Below are positions 11,141-22,339 of a DNA stretch of 64,000 nucleotides, piece after piece. Below the pieces are notes generated by a model. That model searched no databases. It saw nothing but the letters and a program-made list of their open reading frames with translations, and was not told the origin of the DNA. This stretch comes from Orobanche coerulescens (Eukaryota; Streptophyta; Magnoliopsida; Lamiales; Orobanchaceae), in NCBI GenBank assembly GCA_033398695.1, contig CM065819.1:8419501-8483500 (forward strand), read 5' to 3'. Made by a program: the position numbers and the translations under genes. Each line of letters starts with the position of its first letter. The stretch's first letter is position 1.

Positions 11141-13663
11141 ATGATCACAAGATCCCAAGGAAAGGACTTATTTCCTTTGGATCCGGAAATCGAGAAGTCT
11201 TTGAGGAGGAAGAAGCAAGAAGCGAGAACCGAGACTATTACTATACCTTTCGTTGATACCATGGCCGGCATTGTTGACCAACCACGAGAACTCGCTCGTC
11301 CCGAGAAGATCCCTTTGAATGCCCGCTTTTGACCTAAGCTGGACGATTATCAAGAAGGAGGTTGGGGAAAGATTGATGCCAACAACTTCGAGCTTAAGCC
11401 GTCCCTCATTGCTACAGTGAAGTCTCAAGCATACGGAGGGGGAGTGAATGAAGATCCAAACACTCATCTTGAGTCGTTTTTGGACATATGTGCCACCATC
11501 AAGCAAAACGGAGTGCCTCCAGATGTCATTAAGCTCCGCCTATTCCGGTTTTCTTTAGAAGACGATGCGCTAGATTGGTACAAGAGCCTAGATCGGAAGG
11601 AAATTGGTACTTGGAGAGAGATGACCCGGTTGTTCTTAGCACAGTTCTATCCTCCCTCGAAGGTGCAAAAACAAATCAACGATATCTTGCAATTCGAGCA
11701 ATATGAGGATGAATACTTATACGAGGCATGGATCCGATTTAAGAAGCTACTTCGCAAATGCCCACATCATGGAATTGACAAAGAGGAGATCTATATTCGG
11801 TTTTATCGGGGTTTGACGAGGAAAGCCAGAAGGGAGTTAGACTATTCATCGAAAGGGGGATTTCTTGCTAACGATTATGAAGAGGCCAAGAATCTCATCG
11901 AGCTAGCAGTCAACAATGATTATGAGGAGGTGACCGATAGGAAGATGACGAGAAGAAAGGTTCCATCCGGTGACGAGGACGCCTACGGTGATTTAAAGGC
12001 AAAATTTGAAAAACAACAAAAAGAGCTCGAGATGCTAAGAAAGAATACTTTGGGAGTCAATTCAGTTTTTGAGGAGCTAAACGAGCCTATTGCAGTTAAG
12101 GAGGATGTGAATTACATGCAAGGAGGAAACTTCCGGCAAGGGGGAAATTGGGGGAACTCTTATCCGAACAATCGAAACCACCCTAATTTCTCCTATGCCA
12201 ACCCGAACAATGCTCTTCAGCCACCACCGGGATTTAACGTGAAAAATGGGGTTATTCAAGAGCCGATTGCTAAGACACCTATGGAAGAGATGTTGGAACG
12301 GTTGGAGGCGAGCCAAAAAGATTTTATTTATAAAGTAGACAAGAGGTTCGGGGCTCTCGAGCATAGTGTGACATCTATTGGAAATTCAGTGATAGCTTTG
12401 ACAAAGCAGATGTCGATGGTGGAGACCCAAATGAGTCAAATGGCGAATGCCCAAGCCGGATTTCATAAGCCGGGCCATTTTCCGAGCAGCACCGAGACCA
12501 ACCCGAAGACACAACAATGCAACGTAATCGAGCTTCGGAGTGGAACGAGGTACAGTAATCATGGGGTTGAAGTTGAGAAATCTGGAAACGAGGATGTACT
12601 AGAAACGGGAGCCGAGAACGAGAAGGCAGATGGAATACAGCAGAACCTATCGGGTAGCCTATCGGCCGATAGGCCCAACCGATACCCATACAGCATGCCG
12701 GCAGTGAAGCCTATCGACCCACCTATCGGCCGAAAGATTCCTGGAAGTTCGAATGTGAAGAATTTTGAGGAAAAAGCTCCATTTCCACAGCGATTGGCCA
12801 AGTCGAGATACGATGAAAAGCTTCAACAATTTATCGACATGTTTCAAAAGGTGAATATCAGCATTCCACTTCTAGACGCTTTGAGAGACATGCCGGGGTA
12901 CGTGAAATTCTTGAAAGACGCTGTGACAAGCAAGAGGAAGTTTGCGAAGTTTGAAACAATAAATCTGACAGAGGAGTGTAGCGCTATCATTCAAAACAAG
13001 CTTCCACTCAAGCAGAAGGATCCGGGACGTTTTACTTTGACATGCATCATTGGCGACCAAACGTTCCGTAATGTGTTGTGTGATCATGGGGCAAGCATCA
13101 ATCTTATGCCTCTATCCATCTTTAAGAGGTTGAAAATTGGGGAGATGAAGCCGACTACCATTTCTCTACTCATGGCGGACCGGTCGATCTCTTATCCGAG
13201 GGGAGTTGTGGAGAATGTGTTAGTTAGAATCCAACACTTAGTCTTCCCGGCCGATTTCGTAGTTCTTGATATGCCCGAGGACGAGAATCAACCATTGATC
13301 TTTGGGAGGCCGTTTCTAGCGACGGGGAGAGCACTTATCGATGTCCAGGAGGGTGATCTTACCTTCCGGGTTAATGATCAAAATCTGAAAATTTCCATCT
13401 ATGACGCGATGAAGAAGCCCGACGATGCGCCCGAGGAATGTTTTGAAATTGAGTCTATTATGCCGCCCCCGACCGACTTGTTGGAGCATTGTATTTCACA
13501 CTCCATTTACTCACATTCTGAGGTTGATGAAATTTCCGAGGATTTGCCGGAGTATGTTCGAATGTTGGAGGCGAACGAGTCTCGACTTAATGAGAGGAGC
13601 GTATGCTATCTTGATATCAACAAACCCGTTCAAGGGGGAGTTGTCACTGAAGATCCGGGATGA
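11141..13663 (+). pseudogene. gag-pro: Athila-type Gag-protease, one in-frame stop
   Basis: Encodes the structural Gag, which forms the cytoplasmic particle, joined to the aspartic protease that would process it. The start at 11141 is chosen for the Athila-like opening MITRSQG...LDPEIEKSL. A TGA at 11330-11332 interrupts the frame after 63 codons; reading resumes in the same frame with no shift, giving about 776 further residues. Gag core: NEDPNTHL, then DDALDWYKSL and FYPPSK. A Gly/Asn-rich stretch without CCHC knuckles follows, then a low-complexity linker. The protease has LCDHGASINLMPLS (D-H-G at the active-site position usually written D-S/T-G), and later LIFGRPFLATGRALIDV. No RT follows. 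A GTG-started frame from 11417 is only the part after the stop. Possible expression by readthrough or from a start below the stop is untested. Confidence 0.85.
12646..12732 (+). repeat. LTR dyad motif inside gag-protease coding sequence
   Basis: CCTATCGG at 12646, a complete CCTATCGGCCGATAGG at 12658-12673, CCTATCGA at 12710 and CCTATCGGCCG at 12722. They lie in the linker between Gag and protease and are read in frame (for example LSADRP). The same motif clusters in both LTRs and at 13943-13984. Confidence 0.8.
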
Positions 13664-15470
13664 ATGAGGTATCGTCTAGCTAAAGACGTTAAACGTAGCA
13701 CTTGTTGGGAGGTAACCCAACGTATGTATATTAGTTCGTTTTATTCGTTTATTTTCGATTTTTCGTTTGCGTGATTTTTGTAGTTTCTAGTTTCGTAGTA
13801 GCTTTGCTAGTTTTTGTTAAGTTCTAATCCATGCACGCCGAGTTTTGGATACTTGCAGGTCTTTCATCGCCATATCCAAGCAAAAACGGGACCAATTATG
13901 CGAAAGAGAAAAAGCTGGAAAATTTTTGTTGAGACAGAAAATCCTATCGGCCCAGCCTATCGGCCGATAGGCCTGGCCGATAGGACATACCCGGCCCAGT
14001 TTACACTACGAGCTCGCCGACAAACCCGCCATTTCAGCCACAGTGATCAGGTACTCCATTAACAAAGCCACTCCTTTCTCTTTTCAAACTTATTCCTCCT
14101 TTGGGATGCGAAATAAGTTTGGGGGGGGGGGAGAAGTGCGGCTTTGTTAATTTCTTTACGTGTGAGTACCGTGTTTGCCTTGTATCTTTATTTGCTTGTG
14201 TTGGTGCCCGTTGTGTTTATTTGTGCTTATCATTTTGGTGTTGCATGGTTTTGGCTTTTGGTTGCTTAGTTTTTAGATTTTTTTGTTCATTTTCGTTCGG
14301 TGTGTTTGCTAGTTTCTATTTTCTGTTTTTTTGGTCGTAGTAGTTTTTTTTATAGATTTCGTGTTTGCTTTTATTTGCTTTTCGTTGTTTGTTTTAGATA
14401 GCCTTGCTTGTCTTAGTTTTTCTTAGTTTTTCTTTATTTGTGAATTTTTCGTGCTTCTAATTGTGTGATACCGATGTTACGACACTGTTTTTCTCTCTAA
14501 AGAAACGGTCGAGTTTTAGTCGAGTTGTAGTTAGTAATTTCTGTTTTGCATAGTATTCATTTAGGTCCAAAATTTTTCGTGATTGTAGAGGTCTTGGCAG
14601 ATAAGAGACGATACATACTTGTTTTAAAATCACCGTCAATACGTTTGGTTACATCTTCCGGATAGTGAGTCGTACTGTTTCGTCAGTCGTGTTGGCACTT
14701 AGATAGTGTTTAGAGTCGGTCAGTTTTTCCCAAAAAATTGAGATAATGTTGTTCTATGAAGGGAAGTCTAGTAACCGGGGGCATTCGCGTGACCCGTTGT
14801 TTACCCTCACGTAAAACGACGACTCTGATTAGACTAGTGATTTAGATATTTCACATGTGCCAAGGATAGGGAACCTAGTAACCGGGGTATTCGCGTGACC
14901 ATTGTTTACTCTCGCGTAAAACGGCGACCTTGATTCGGACATGCGAAAATTATATATTCGAGTTGTTTCTCACCGTAGACGGGAACTTAGTAACTAGAAG
15001 CATCCATGTGCCCCATGAGTGTCTTTTACGTCAAACGGTTTCCTAATACATGAGAATGGAAGTTCCACCCTAGGATAACCCGATGAAACATCCGAGATCC
15101 TAACCTAGTGGTCAACTCGAATCAAATTCTTGAACATATATATAAGGGAATCGACCGAGGTTTATTTGTTATGAAACTCGTTAAAATTGTGCCACTAGAT
15201 CGTAACGGACGAACTAGCTTGTTTATTTTAGCCTTTCATATTGACGGTCGATTTGACTCACGTTTTGTTAATCTTTGAGCTGGATTTTCTTCATGAACGA
15301 ATGATTAGGACCGAACTTGACTACTTTGCGGAATCATTATTCTGAGTGCAGCTCGCTTTTACGACACTCGGATTATTTAGAGAGAATTACAGGATAGTAT
15401 TGATTAGGTTGAACACTATAAGTTGCACGATGATTCACGACTTTCTTTTTCTTTTCTTTTTATTTTAAGT
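13664..15470 (+). other. Noncoding 3' internal region of Athila-like element
   Basis: About 1.8 kb where pol would be expected; no RT, RNase H or integrase motif seen. It holds a third dyad-motif cluster (13943-13984), a G-run after AAATAAGTTT at about 14120-14131, T-rich sequence 14160-14440, and three degenerate ~110-bp repeats. No clear polypurine tract abuts the 3' LTR: the 50 bases before 15470 are pyrimidine-rich on this strand. Confidence 0.7.
14761..15060 (+). repeat. Three degenerate ~110-bp tandem repeats
   Basis: Copies begin near 14761, 14869 and 14981, each with GGGAA.YTAGTAAC..., a CATTCGCGTGAC-like block and a CGTAAAACG-like block. The third copy is more diverged. Function unknown. 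Confidence 0.65.
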
Positions 15471-16864
15471 TTTTATCTCGTTTCGTGATTAATGTGCTCG
15501 TATTTGGCTTATTTATGATTAGTCGAGCCGTATTACGCGTTTGGGTTGGTTTTAGTGTGTTTGCAGGTTTTTAGAGCCAAAAGGACCCAAAACGAGACAA
15601 AGGACCGAGAGTCGAGTCAAACGGACGAAGAAACGGATTTTTGCGCCAAACAGAAGACCCTATCGGCCGATAGGGGCGTCCGAAAGGAGCTCCTGCCTAT
15701 CGAGTGAAGAAATCGACGAACCACCTATCGGCCAGCATATCGGCCGATAGGCCAGACCGAAAGGCTTCCCAGCGGGCTCTCGTTTTTGGACGGATTTTGA
15801 CTCTTTTGGATATTATTTGTTTCCTAGATTAGGGCTAATCGGGAATGTAACCCCCTGAGGCTATATAAACCTCATTCTAGACCTAGTTTGAGTATCTTTT
15901 ATCTATCTTTGACCAGCCCTTTTTCATTCTTTTCATCTTTTACATTGTTTTAGATCTTCTTAGCAAGATTAATTTCTTTGATGCAAGAACTTTTTGGAGG
16001 AGAATTATTATTGGTTTTCAGAGATTGAAGACTCGGAGTTCATCCATAAGGGTTGTAATTTCTCTTTTCATATTAATAATATGCATTCTTCATCAATTTC
16101 TTGTTTAATTTCAATCATGTCTGGCTAATTCATTGATTGATTCTAGGGTTAGTAATTTTAATTGATGTTCACATGATGTTCCTTTGATTACCTTTTGACC
16201 TTTCATCCTAGGCTTGTGTTCAAGTTGTGTTAAATCTCATGTTAGATTAAAGGGCCCTTAATCGATGCATGTTAGCTAATTGATTTTGTCCGGAAGGAGT
16301 AATTGATTAGTGGAAATACTTGATACACAATATGATTTTATCTTGAGACCTAGCGGAGAAAGATAAATCATAGATAAATAAATTGGTGCTTTTTAAGTGA
16401 TTTCAATCCTTTGAGCCCTGGCGGGGAAAAGGGTTTTAATTAACTATCTTTCTAGGTTGCCTTGATCGGAATTCTAGATCGACTGAGTGATTATTTCTAG
16501 GATTGAATTAAAATTTGGGGAAAAGGAATCAAGTGAACGAATTGTGTGAACTCAATTAGATGATACTACCCTAGGATCAATTACCTTTCGACTTGTGATT
16601 TTATCTTGCTAATTTGCTTTATTTGCTTAATTTAGATATTTCATCTTTTATTTAATTTTTGTTCTTCGATTTTTAAAATTAGATAATTAGAATCAAAACA
16701 ATTTTTCGGATTCCTAAATAGCAGTCAAATTTTGAGTAGAGTTAATTCCTTTATTTTCGACACATCAATTCCCTTGGGTTCGACACCTTGGAAATACTCC
16801 GAGGTTTTACAAATTTTAAAATTGATCGGATTTGAAAACCATACTACGCGAAAACAAGCGATCA
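15471..16864 (+). repeat. 3' LTR of the Athila-like element, 5' end abnormal
   Basis: Matches the 5' LTR from TTTTATCTCG (9591) to the final GATCA. The first 46-47 bases of the 5' LTR (TGATAAGTGG...) are absent or unrecognisable and are replaced by CTTT-rich sequence. It carries the dyad cluster (15659-15753) with a different arrangement from the 5' LTR, and a TATA box near 15862. Confidence 0.85.
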
Positions 16865-16869
16865 ACAAT

Positions 16870-18468
16870 CAAGTAAGTAAACCAAAACAACACAAATATC
16901 ATGATCATCACAACGACTCAACAATGACCAACCATGCCCGGCACAAACTTAGATGATTTGCACATCTAACACAATTCCACGATGTTAACTAAGTGAAGGT
17001 ATTATCGTTACCATCAATTGTTCGTAATAATCAATTCATACGAAGCATATACACGAAAGTAAACCAATGCATCACAACCATAATACGACGTCCCTATTCA
17101 CAAGATACAATTCGTATAGTAAAATACTTGCCTTAATAACCGCTACCGAATACTCCGAAGAACACGGTTCGACTGGGAAGCTCGGACCCCAAAGAAGACA
17201 ACGAACGGAAGGGTTCCAACTCGAGTTCTTCACAAGAATTTTGTCCCTAAGTCATACCAATGATAAATTAACAATCGTACGATGGATAATAATCATACAA
17301 CGCCCAATCCCCCCTCTAAGACCTTTTGTCGGACACCTTCAAGGCGTTGACTAAGATCTCGACCAAAACAATGAATCGAAACGATCCAACCATGGAATAA
17401 CAAGGAAAATGATAGAATACATCTAAATAATCATCAATACATCACAAATCTAAGTTATTACGGTTAAATCGGACAAAACGAACAAAAACCCCCAGTTCAC
17501 CCAAAAGTAGGGTTTCAAGAATTTACCTTGGATTAATGATGAAGAACAATTGTTGGTGTCATTAATCCACACCAAGAACTTGAAGAATATGAAGTTCTGT
17601 GGGATTGATGATGCAAAAACGCCCAAAAATCGCCCACAAGATCGCCCGAGAGGAGGAGGAATGAAGGAAGAGATGAAATGAGCATTCATCTCACAAAATC
17701 CGCACAAATAGGCTGATCTGCACTATGTGCCGCGGCTCAGCCTAAGTGTGCCGTGGCACAGGGTACAGGCTGCTCGGCCAAAACTGGAAAATGAGTGTCT
17801 GAGCTATTTAGACCATAACTCTCTCGTTCGGACTCCGATTGACTCACCGTTTGAACCATTGGAAAGCTAACTTGATGCTCTATAATATTGAAAAGATTAA
17901 AAATATTTGGAGCTTCCAAGAATTTATGGTGATTTTACAAAATCGACTCATACTTGGAAAAGTCGTTTAATAACACTGAACTCAAGAAAACGACACCGAA
18001 ACCCGAACCTGAATACGAATCGAAGATACGGTCACAAAGTAGTCGCAAGGACGAATCTAAGAGATAAGAGAAAACATGATTCCGACCACTCGAAGGCTCG
18101 AAATTCGACAACGGAAGGTAATTACCCCAAACTTTGGGAAATTACGAAAATGGCCCAAAACGTCCGAAAATCACGATACGTGATCGAATAACCAAACCGA
18201 AGTTCACAACACATCTAACAAAGTTAAATGGACTTACGGGAAACTCGAAACAGTAATTTCGGACGAGATTCACAAGAATCGAACTCGAGTGCGGAAAAGT
18301 CGTTAAGAAAACACGGGACTCAACAAAACAATACCGAAACGAACTCAGGTGACAAAAAGTTCAGAATTAATCATTCTCAGAATGATGAAACGGTCCCAAG
18401 CGAGTCGTCAAGATGGACCTCCACCGAAAAAAGAAAATTACCGGAAATCTGAAATTGCGGATATTACA
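16870..18468 (-). repeat. A1 5' LTR, part upstream of the Athila-like insertion
   Basis: Continues 8349-9543 after the duplicated ACAAT (16865-16869). It ends at the LTR head TGTAATATCCGC (18468 on the minus strand) and is followed by GTTAG, the A1 target duplication. A dyad zone near 17725-17765 has GTGCCGTGGCAC; the unit 2 copy has GTGCCGCGGCAC. Confidence 0.85.
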
Positions 18469-19115
18469 GTTAGCGTGCGCTACGTACTTGGTAGCGTGCA
18501 TTAATGCCTTCCTCTTAGTGTGTGTGTTAACCGGATATTAGCGTGCGTTACCTGATAGTTGATGCCCAGAAACTGGAGTCCAGAACCTACTGTCCTCTGC
18601 TCTGCTCGCCTTAGCCCACGTTACACCGAAACTTAGTATGTGCTAGTAATACCATTAGCGTACGCTATTCTCCACTTATAGCGTGCTCTAATGAAGGCCG
18701 ATAGCGTGCGCTACTGATACAACTAGCATACGCTATTTTCCACTCATAGCGTGCGCTACGAATACTCCAATTCAGTCAAGTGCCTTCTCGACTGTCTGCC
18801 TCAATTGCACTAGCGTGCGCTAATGCTGAACGATAGTGTGCGCTACCAGTACTCAATTACCGTGCGCTAAAAAGAGTACGTAGCGTGCGCTACTCCTCAC
18901 ACCCAGACAACCAAAATATGATGATAATGATAATATTCTCATCTCGATTCTCAAACAAGGTTGAATGATGAATAATAACAGATATACGATTCGAAATTAC
19001 ACCGAACGGTGAACACAATAGATTGAATGTGATTGATGAATGATTATTAATGAGTGAAAATTACTGAGTGACAATTACTGAATGATAATAAATGAATTTA
19101 CAACCGGGTATTACA
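18469..19115 (-). repeat. LTR of element C, head and dyad cluster
   Basis: Distal part of the C LTR, ending at TGTAATACCCGG (19115). Between 18471 and 18892 there are exact TAGCGTGCGCTA copies at 18471, 18702, 18747, 18811 and 18881, plus many one- or two-base variants. On the minus strand all lie upstream of the TATA box at 2371. 18900-19115 is AT-rich with short TGAATGAT-like repeats. Confidence 0.75.
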
Positions 19116-19278
19116 ATTGTCCCCTATCCTGAGTACCCCCAAGAAGCTCGACCTCACCCCCGATATAGAGGTAAGTTTTCCAGCATGACCTGTTCGCCTC
19201 ATGGTCCCTGCTTGGGTTACCGGACCACGCTTACTGGGCCCCGTTCTCGGGTTAAAGGTTTCATCCCCGGACATTGCC
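19116..19278 (-). other. Unassigned sequence between C LTR and copia F
   Basis: On the minus strand it ends GGATAGGGGACAAT immediately before the C LTR head, which resembles a polypurine tract. If real, the C LTR would be both a 3' LTR here and a 5' LTR toward 709. No domain recognised. Duplicated at 26930-27093. Confidence 0.4.
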
Positions 19279-19956
19279 TTAATATGAAATAAATTATTCC
19301 AACAATCTCCCCATTTTTGATGATGACAAAATAATAATCAATTGACGAGATACCTATAAAAATATAAACATATACATATCAAAGTTTTTGGCTTTGTCCT
19401 TTATGTTAGTCTCCCCATCTTCTCTTCTCTTTTTCTTTTCTTCTCCCCATTATATTTTTTCATCTTATTTTTCTGGTCAATCTTCTCCTTCATTCTTCTC
19501 CCCCCTTTTTGTCATTAGCAAAAAGTGCATATAAAATCATAAAATCGATAATAAAATTATGAGAAGAAAAGGGTAAAACTCCCCCTGAAAATTAGATCAC
19601 CCCTTTAAAATGATAACTCCCCCTGAGTTAAATATCAATTAATAAAATACCAATTGATGAAATATTAATTTTGAATTTTGGGGATCCAACCTACCGTTGG
19701 TCATTTTTCATTAGGTAAATAGACGATATTCGACAATATGGTTCCTTTTGGAATCCATATTTTCTTAATTTTTATCGTGTCTTGGGCTTTTAGAATTCGA
19801 AATATGATGCCCAATTTTTAAATATTTACTACAATGTGGTATTTTTAAATTTAAGGAATCATTGGATTCATTTTTAAAACTCGTATTTGAATCCTAATCC
19901 TTGTTTGTTTAACAAAAATGTTTGAACTAAAATCATTTTTTCAAAATTTTCATTTC

Positions 19957-21216
19957 CACAGGAAAATTTGTAAGTTTTTAAATTCGTTTTGAACTTTCAA
20001 AAAATCATTTTTCAAAATATACTTTTTTTCAAGACATAGAGAATGACCGGTTTCAATAAATTTCTATTTTTCTTGTAATTTGGAGATTTCACCTTCCAAA
20101 AGTTTATTTTTAATTCTAAGGGATTTATTATCTTTTAAAGAAAGTTGAAAGTCCGTATGCAATTGTTCGAAAGCAGTAAACGGTTAGTATTGAGAAGAGG
20201 TACCTTTCGTCGTCACTTTCTTCGAATTAACTCATTGCCACGAGTGCAGGATTAGTTTGAATATAGTCATCTTCTTCATCTTCGTCACTCCACGTGGCTA
20301 TAAGCACTTCTTTCTTGGAAGTCGAGCCTCGGCAATTTTTAGCAAAGTGGCCTGGTTTTCCACGGTTTCATCAATTATTGTCGAATTTCTTTGACTCGTA
20401 CCGGTCCTGTGAGATGTCTCTTTTTCTCCGATTTAATAAGTTTTGATACTTATTGATATTTTGGCATAATGTGTCGATTCTTCATCATTATCATCTATTG
20501 GGATGATTTCTCAATTTCTTGACATCTTAGCTTTTAAAGCTATTGTTTTCTCCTTGGGTTTCGGCTTGGCATTTCCAGATTTTAAAACCAGCTCATAATT
20601 TATTGGCGAACCGACGAGGGCACTAAAATTGAGAGTATTGAGGTCTTTCGACTCCATTATAGCCGTAACCGTTCCGTCCCATTCAACAGGTAGTGATCAT
20701 AAGATTTTCTTTACTATTTCACTACTTGATAATGGTTTCCGAAACAAGTCAGTCCATTTGTAATGACCGAAAATCGGTCGAACATGTTCATTATGGGCTC
20801 TTCGTTCTTCATCATAAAGAGCTCGTAGTAATGGAGAATCATATTGATCTTCGTCTCCTTGGCTTGTGATGTTCCTTCACGAGTTACCTCAAGCATTTTT
20901 CAAATCTCTTTGGCACTATCACATGATGATATCCGGTTGTGTCTTCCGGATTTAAAGCACAATAAAGTAATTGTGTTGCTTTACAATTATAGTGGTCGTT
21001 GTTCCAATCTGTATCATCACACTCTTTAAAGCTTTTGAGAGTTCCGTTGGAATTTGTGGGAATTTTTGGACCAAGACATATAACTTTTCAGAGCTCAGTA
21101 TCATAGACTCGGATGAAAATAGATATCTTCTTTTTCCACGTCATAAAATCTGATCCATCAAAGAATGGAGGTGGGTTTAAGGCGAGACCTTCGACTGGTG
21201 TAAAATCGAGTGCCAT
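19957..21216 (-). pseudogene. gag: Ty1/copia Gag pseudogene of element F (unit 1)
   Basis: Copia Gag builds the cytoplasmic particle that packages element RNA. The minus strand shows the N-terminal copia-Gag opening after ATG at 21216 (MALDF...GLALNPPPFFDGS), then TREGTSQAKETKINMILHYYELFMM with DRFSVITNGL (20714-20896), then a degenerate CCHC-knuckle region near 20305-20395. Frames change several times, and the knuckle keeps GKPGHFAKNC but not its first Cys pair. It parallels the Gag of element E throughout. The lineage (SIRE/Tork-like) is my guess from the knuckle context. Not translatable as one protein. Confidence 0.7.
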
Positions 21217-21259
21217 TGGATCTTTTTCTCCTCAGATGTAAATCCGACTTCTAGAGATA

Positions 21260-21273
21260 CCACTCTGATACCA
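21260..21273 (-). promoter_or_regulatory. Primer-binding site of copia F
   Basis: The minus strand reads TGGTATCAGAGTGG two bases after the LTR end CCCAACA; this is the initiator tRNA-Met site usual for plant copia elements. Counterpart in unit 2 at 29079-29092. Confidence 0.85.
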
Positions 21274-22339
21274 ATTGTTGGGTTTGGTACCGCCACTAGA
21301 AGGTAGGATAATAGTGAGGAGTAGAGTTTTCAAACTCTTTTACGATTGCGGAAGCATAATTAAATTGCGTAAGATAAACGACACATAATTTATAGAGGTT
21401 CGGCTAAATGTGCCTACATAATCTCTTCGTATCTTTTTCTATAGGCTTAAGATAAACCTTTATGCTCTTGTCTTCTGTCAGTCCAAGCTAAACTGTTACA
21501 ATTTTGTCTTCAATCGGTCCAAGATAAACCATGATTCTCTTGCCTCTTTGTCGGTCCAAGCTAAACCGTTTTCCTTTTCTATCGGATAAGGAATCAACCT
21601 ATCTAGCTTTCGATTAGTACTAGACAAACCTCACTTTGATTTAGATATTGATTCTAATAATGCCGAATCCTTGATGCTAGTAACACCGAATCAAATATAC
21701 AATCCTTTCTTCCCTCTCGTGTATCGATTGAATGTATCGAACACTCGTGTTGGGAAATTGCTACCCCACTTAGAATGGTGGATAAAATTGCGGAGTAGAG
21801 TTTTCAAGCTCTTTTGCATTGCGGAAGCGTAAATAACTTGCGGAAAGTAAATGACACAAGATTTATAGAGGTTATGCCAAACGTGCCTACGTCCTCTCTC
21901 CGCCTTGTCTTCTATCGGTCCGAGGTAAACCATTACAATCTCGTCTTTTATTGGTCTGAGATAAACCGTACACTCTTGTCTTTATCTCAGTCCAAGATAA
22001 ATCGTTTTTCTTTTCTATCGGACAAGGAAGCAACCTATCTAGTTTTATATTGGTAGTAGACAAACCTCTCTTGAATTTAGGTATGATTCTAATAATGCCG
22101 GATCAACAATCCTAATAACACCGAATCGATCTACAATCCGTATCTTTTCTCTCGTGTATGTTTACATGTATGAACACTCAAACACTTATAAATTAAGCAC
22201 AAATACAACAACGACAGTGTATACAATAATATACAACATATATGATTTTCTCAGACTTGTTGTTGTGAATAATACCATATGCCTTGGTATTTATAGTCAT
22301 AAAGCCTCAACTAGCCGTTAGCCTCTACATCATATATTA

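Larger units (their letters stand above)
9544..16864 (+). mobile_element. Athila-like Ty3/gypsy element, gag-protease only
   Basis: A 7321-bp insertion with TG...CA ends and 5-bp duplication ACAAT. Order: 5' LTR 9544-10992, tRNA-Asp primer site 10998-11015, gag-protease frame 11141-13663, 1.8 kb noncoding, 3' LTR to 16864. The two LTRs differ at few sites outside a motif cluster, so the insertion is young; it is also younger than the 7.8-kb duplication. RT, RNase H, integrase and any envelope-like frame are missing, so it is a non-autonomous gag-protease derivative. Confidence 0.9.
2444..18468 (-). mobile_element. Element A1: non-autonomous chromovirus-like LTR retrotransposon
   Basis: A pair of about 2.79-kb LTRs (2444-5231; 8349-9543 plus 16870-18468) flanks a 3.1-kb internal region with an initiator-tRNA-Met-type primer site at 8326-8344 and a polypurine tract beside the 3' LTR. 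Both LTRs run TGTAATATCC...GGTGTTACA on the minus strand. Flanks are ATTAG and GTTAG, a 5-bp duplication with one change. The 5' LTR is split by the Athila-like insertion. Internally only Gag zinc-knuckle remnants are visible; protease, RT, RNase H and integrase are absent, so mobility would have needed proteins from elsewhere. Assignment to chromoviruses rests on the related Gag in element A2, the primer type and the long LTRs. Confidence 0.8.
19279..21747 (-). mobile_element. Copia element F, truncated, duplication unit 1
   Basis: On the minus strand: part of the 5' LTR (21276-21747), primer site, gag pseudogene (19957-21216), noncoding 3' region with CAGGGGGAGT-type blocks, polypurine tract AAAAATGGGGAGAT, and only about 26 bp of 3' LTR (19279-19304). 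The LTR is cut at 21747 by copia E, and its remainder is present only beyond unit 2 (33967-34598). Pol is absent. Confidence 0.75.

Noticed and set aside
11417..13663. 748-codon gene starting at GTG
   Set aside because: Plant genes do not normally start at GTG. The frame continues upstream to an Athila-like Gag start at 11141, interrupted by one TGA.
14118..14135. G-run after AAATAAGTTT as the Athila-like polypurine tract
   Set aside because: It lies about 1.3 kb before the recognisable 3' LTR, so it does not prime that LTR as it stands; kept only as a feature of the noncoding region.
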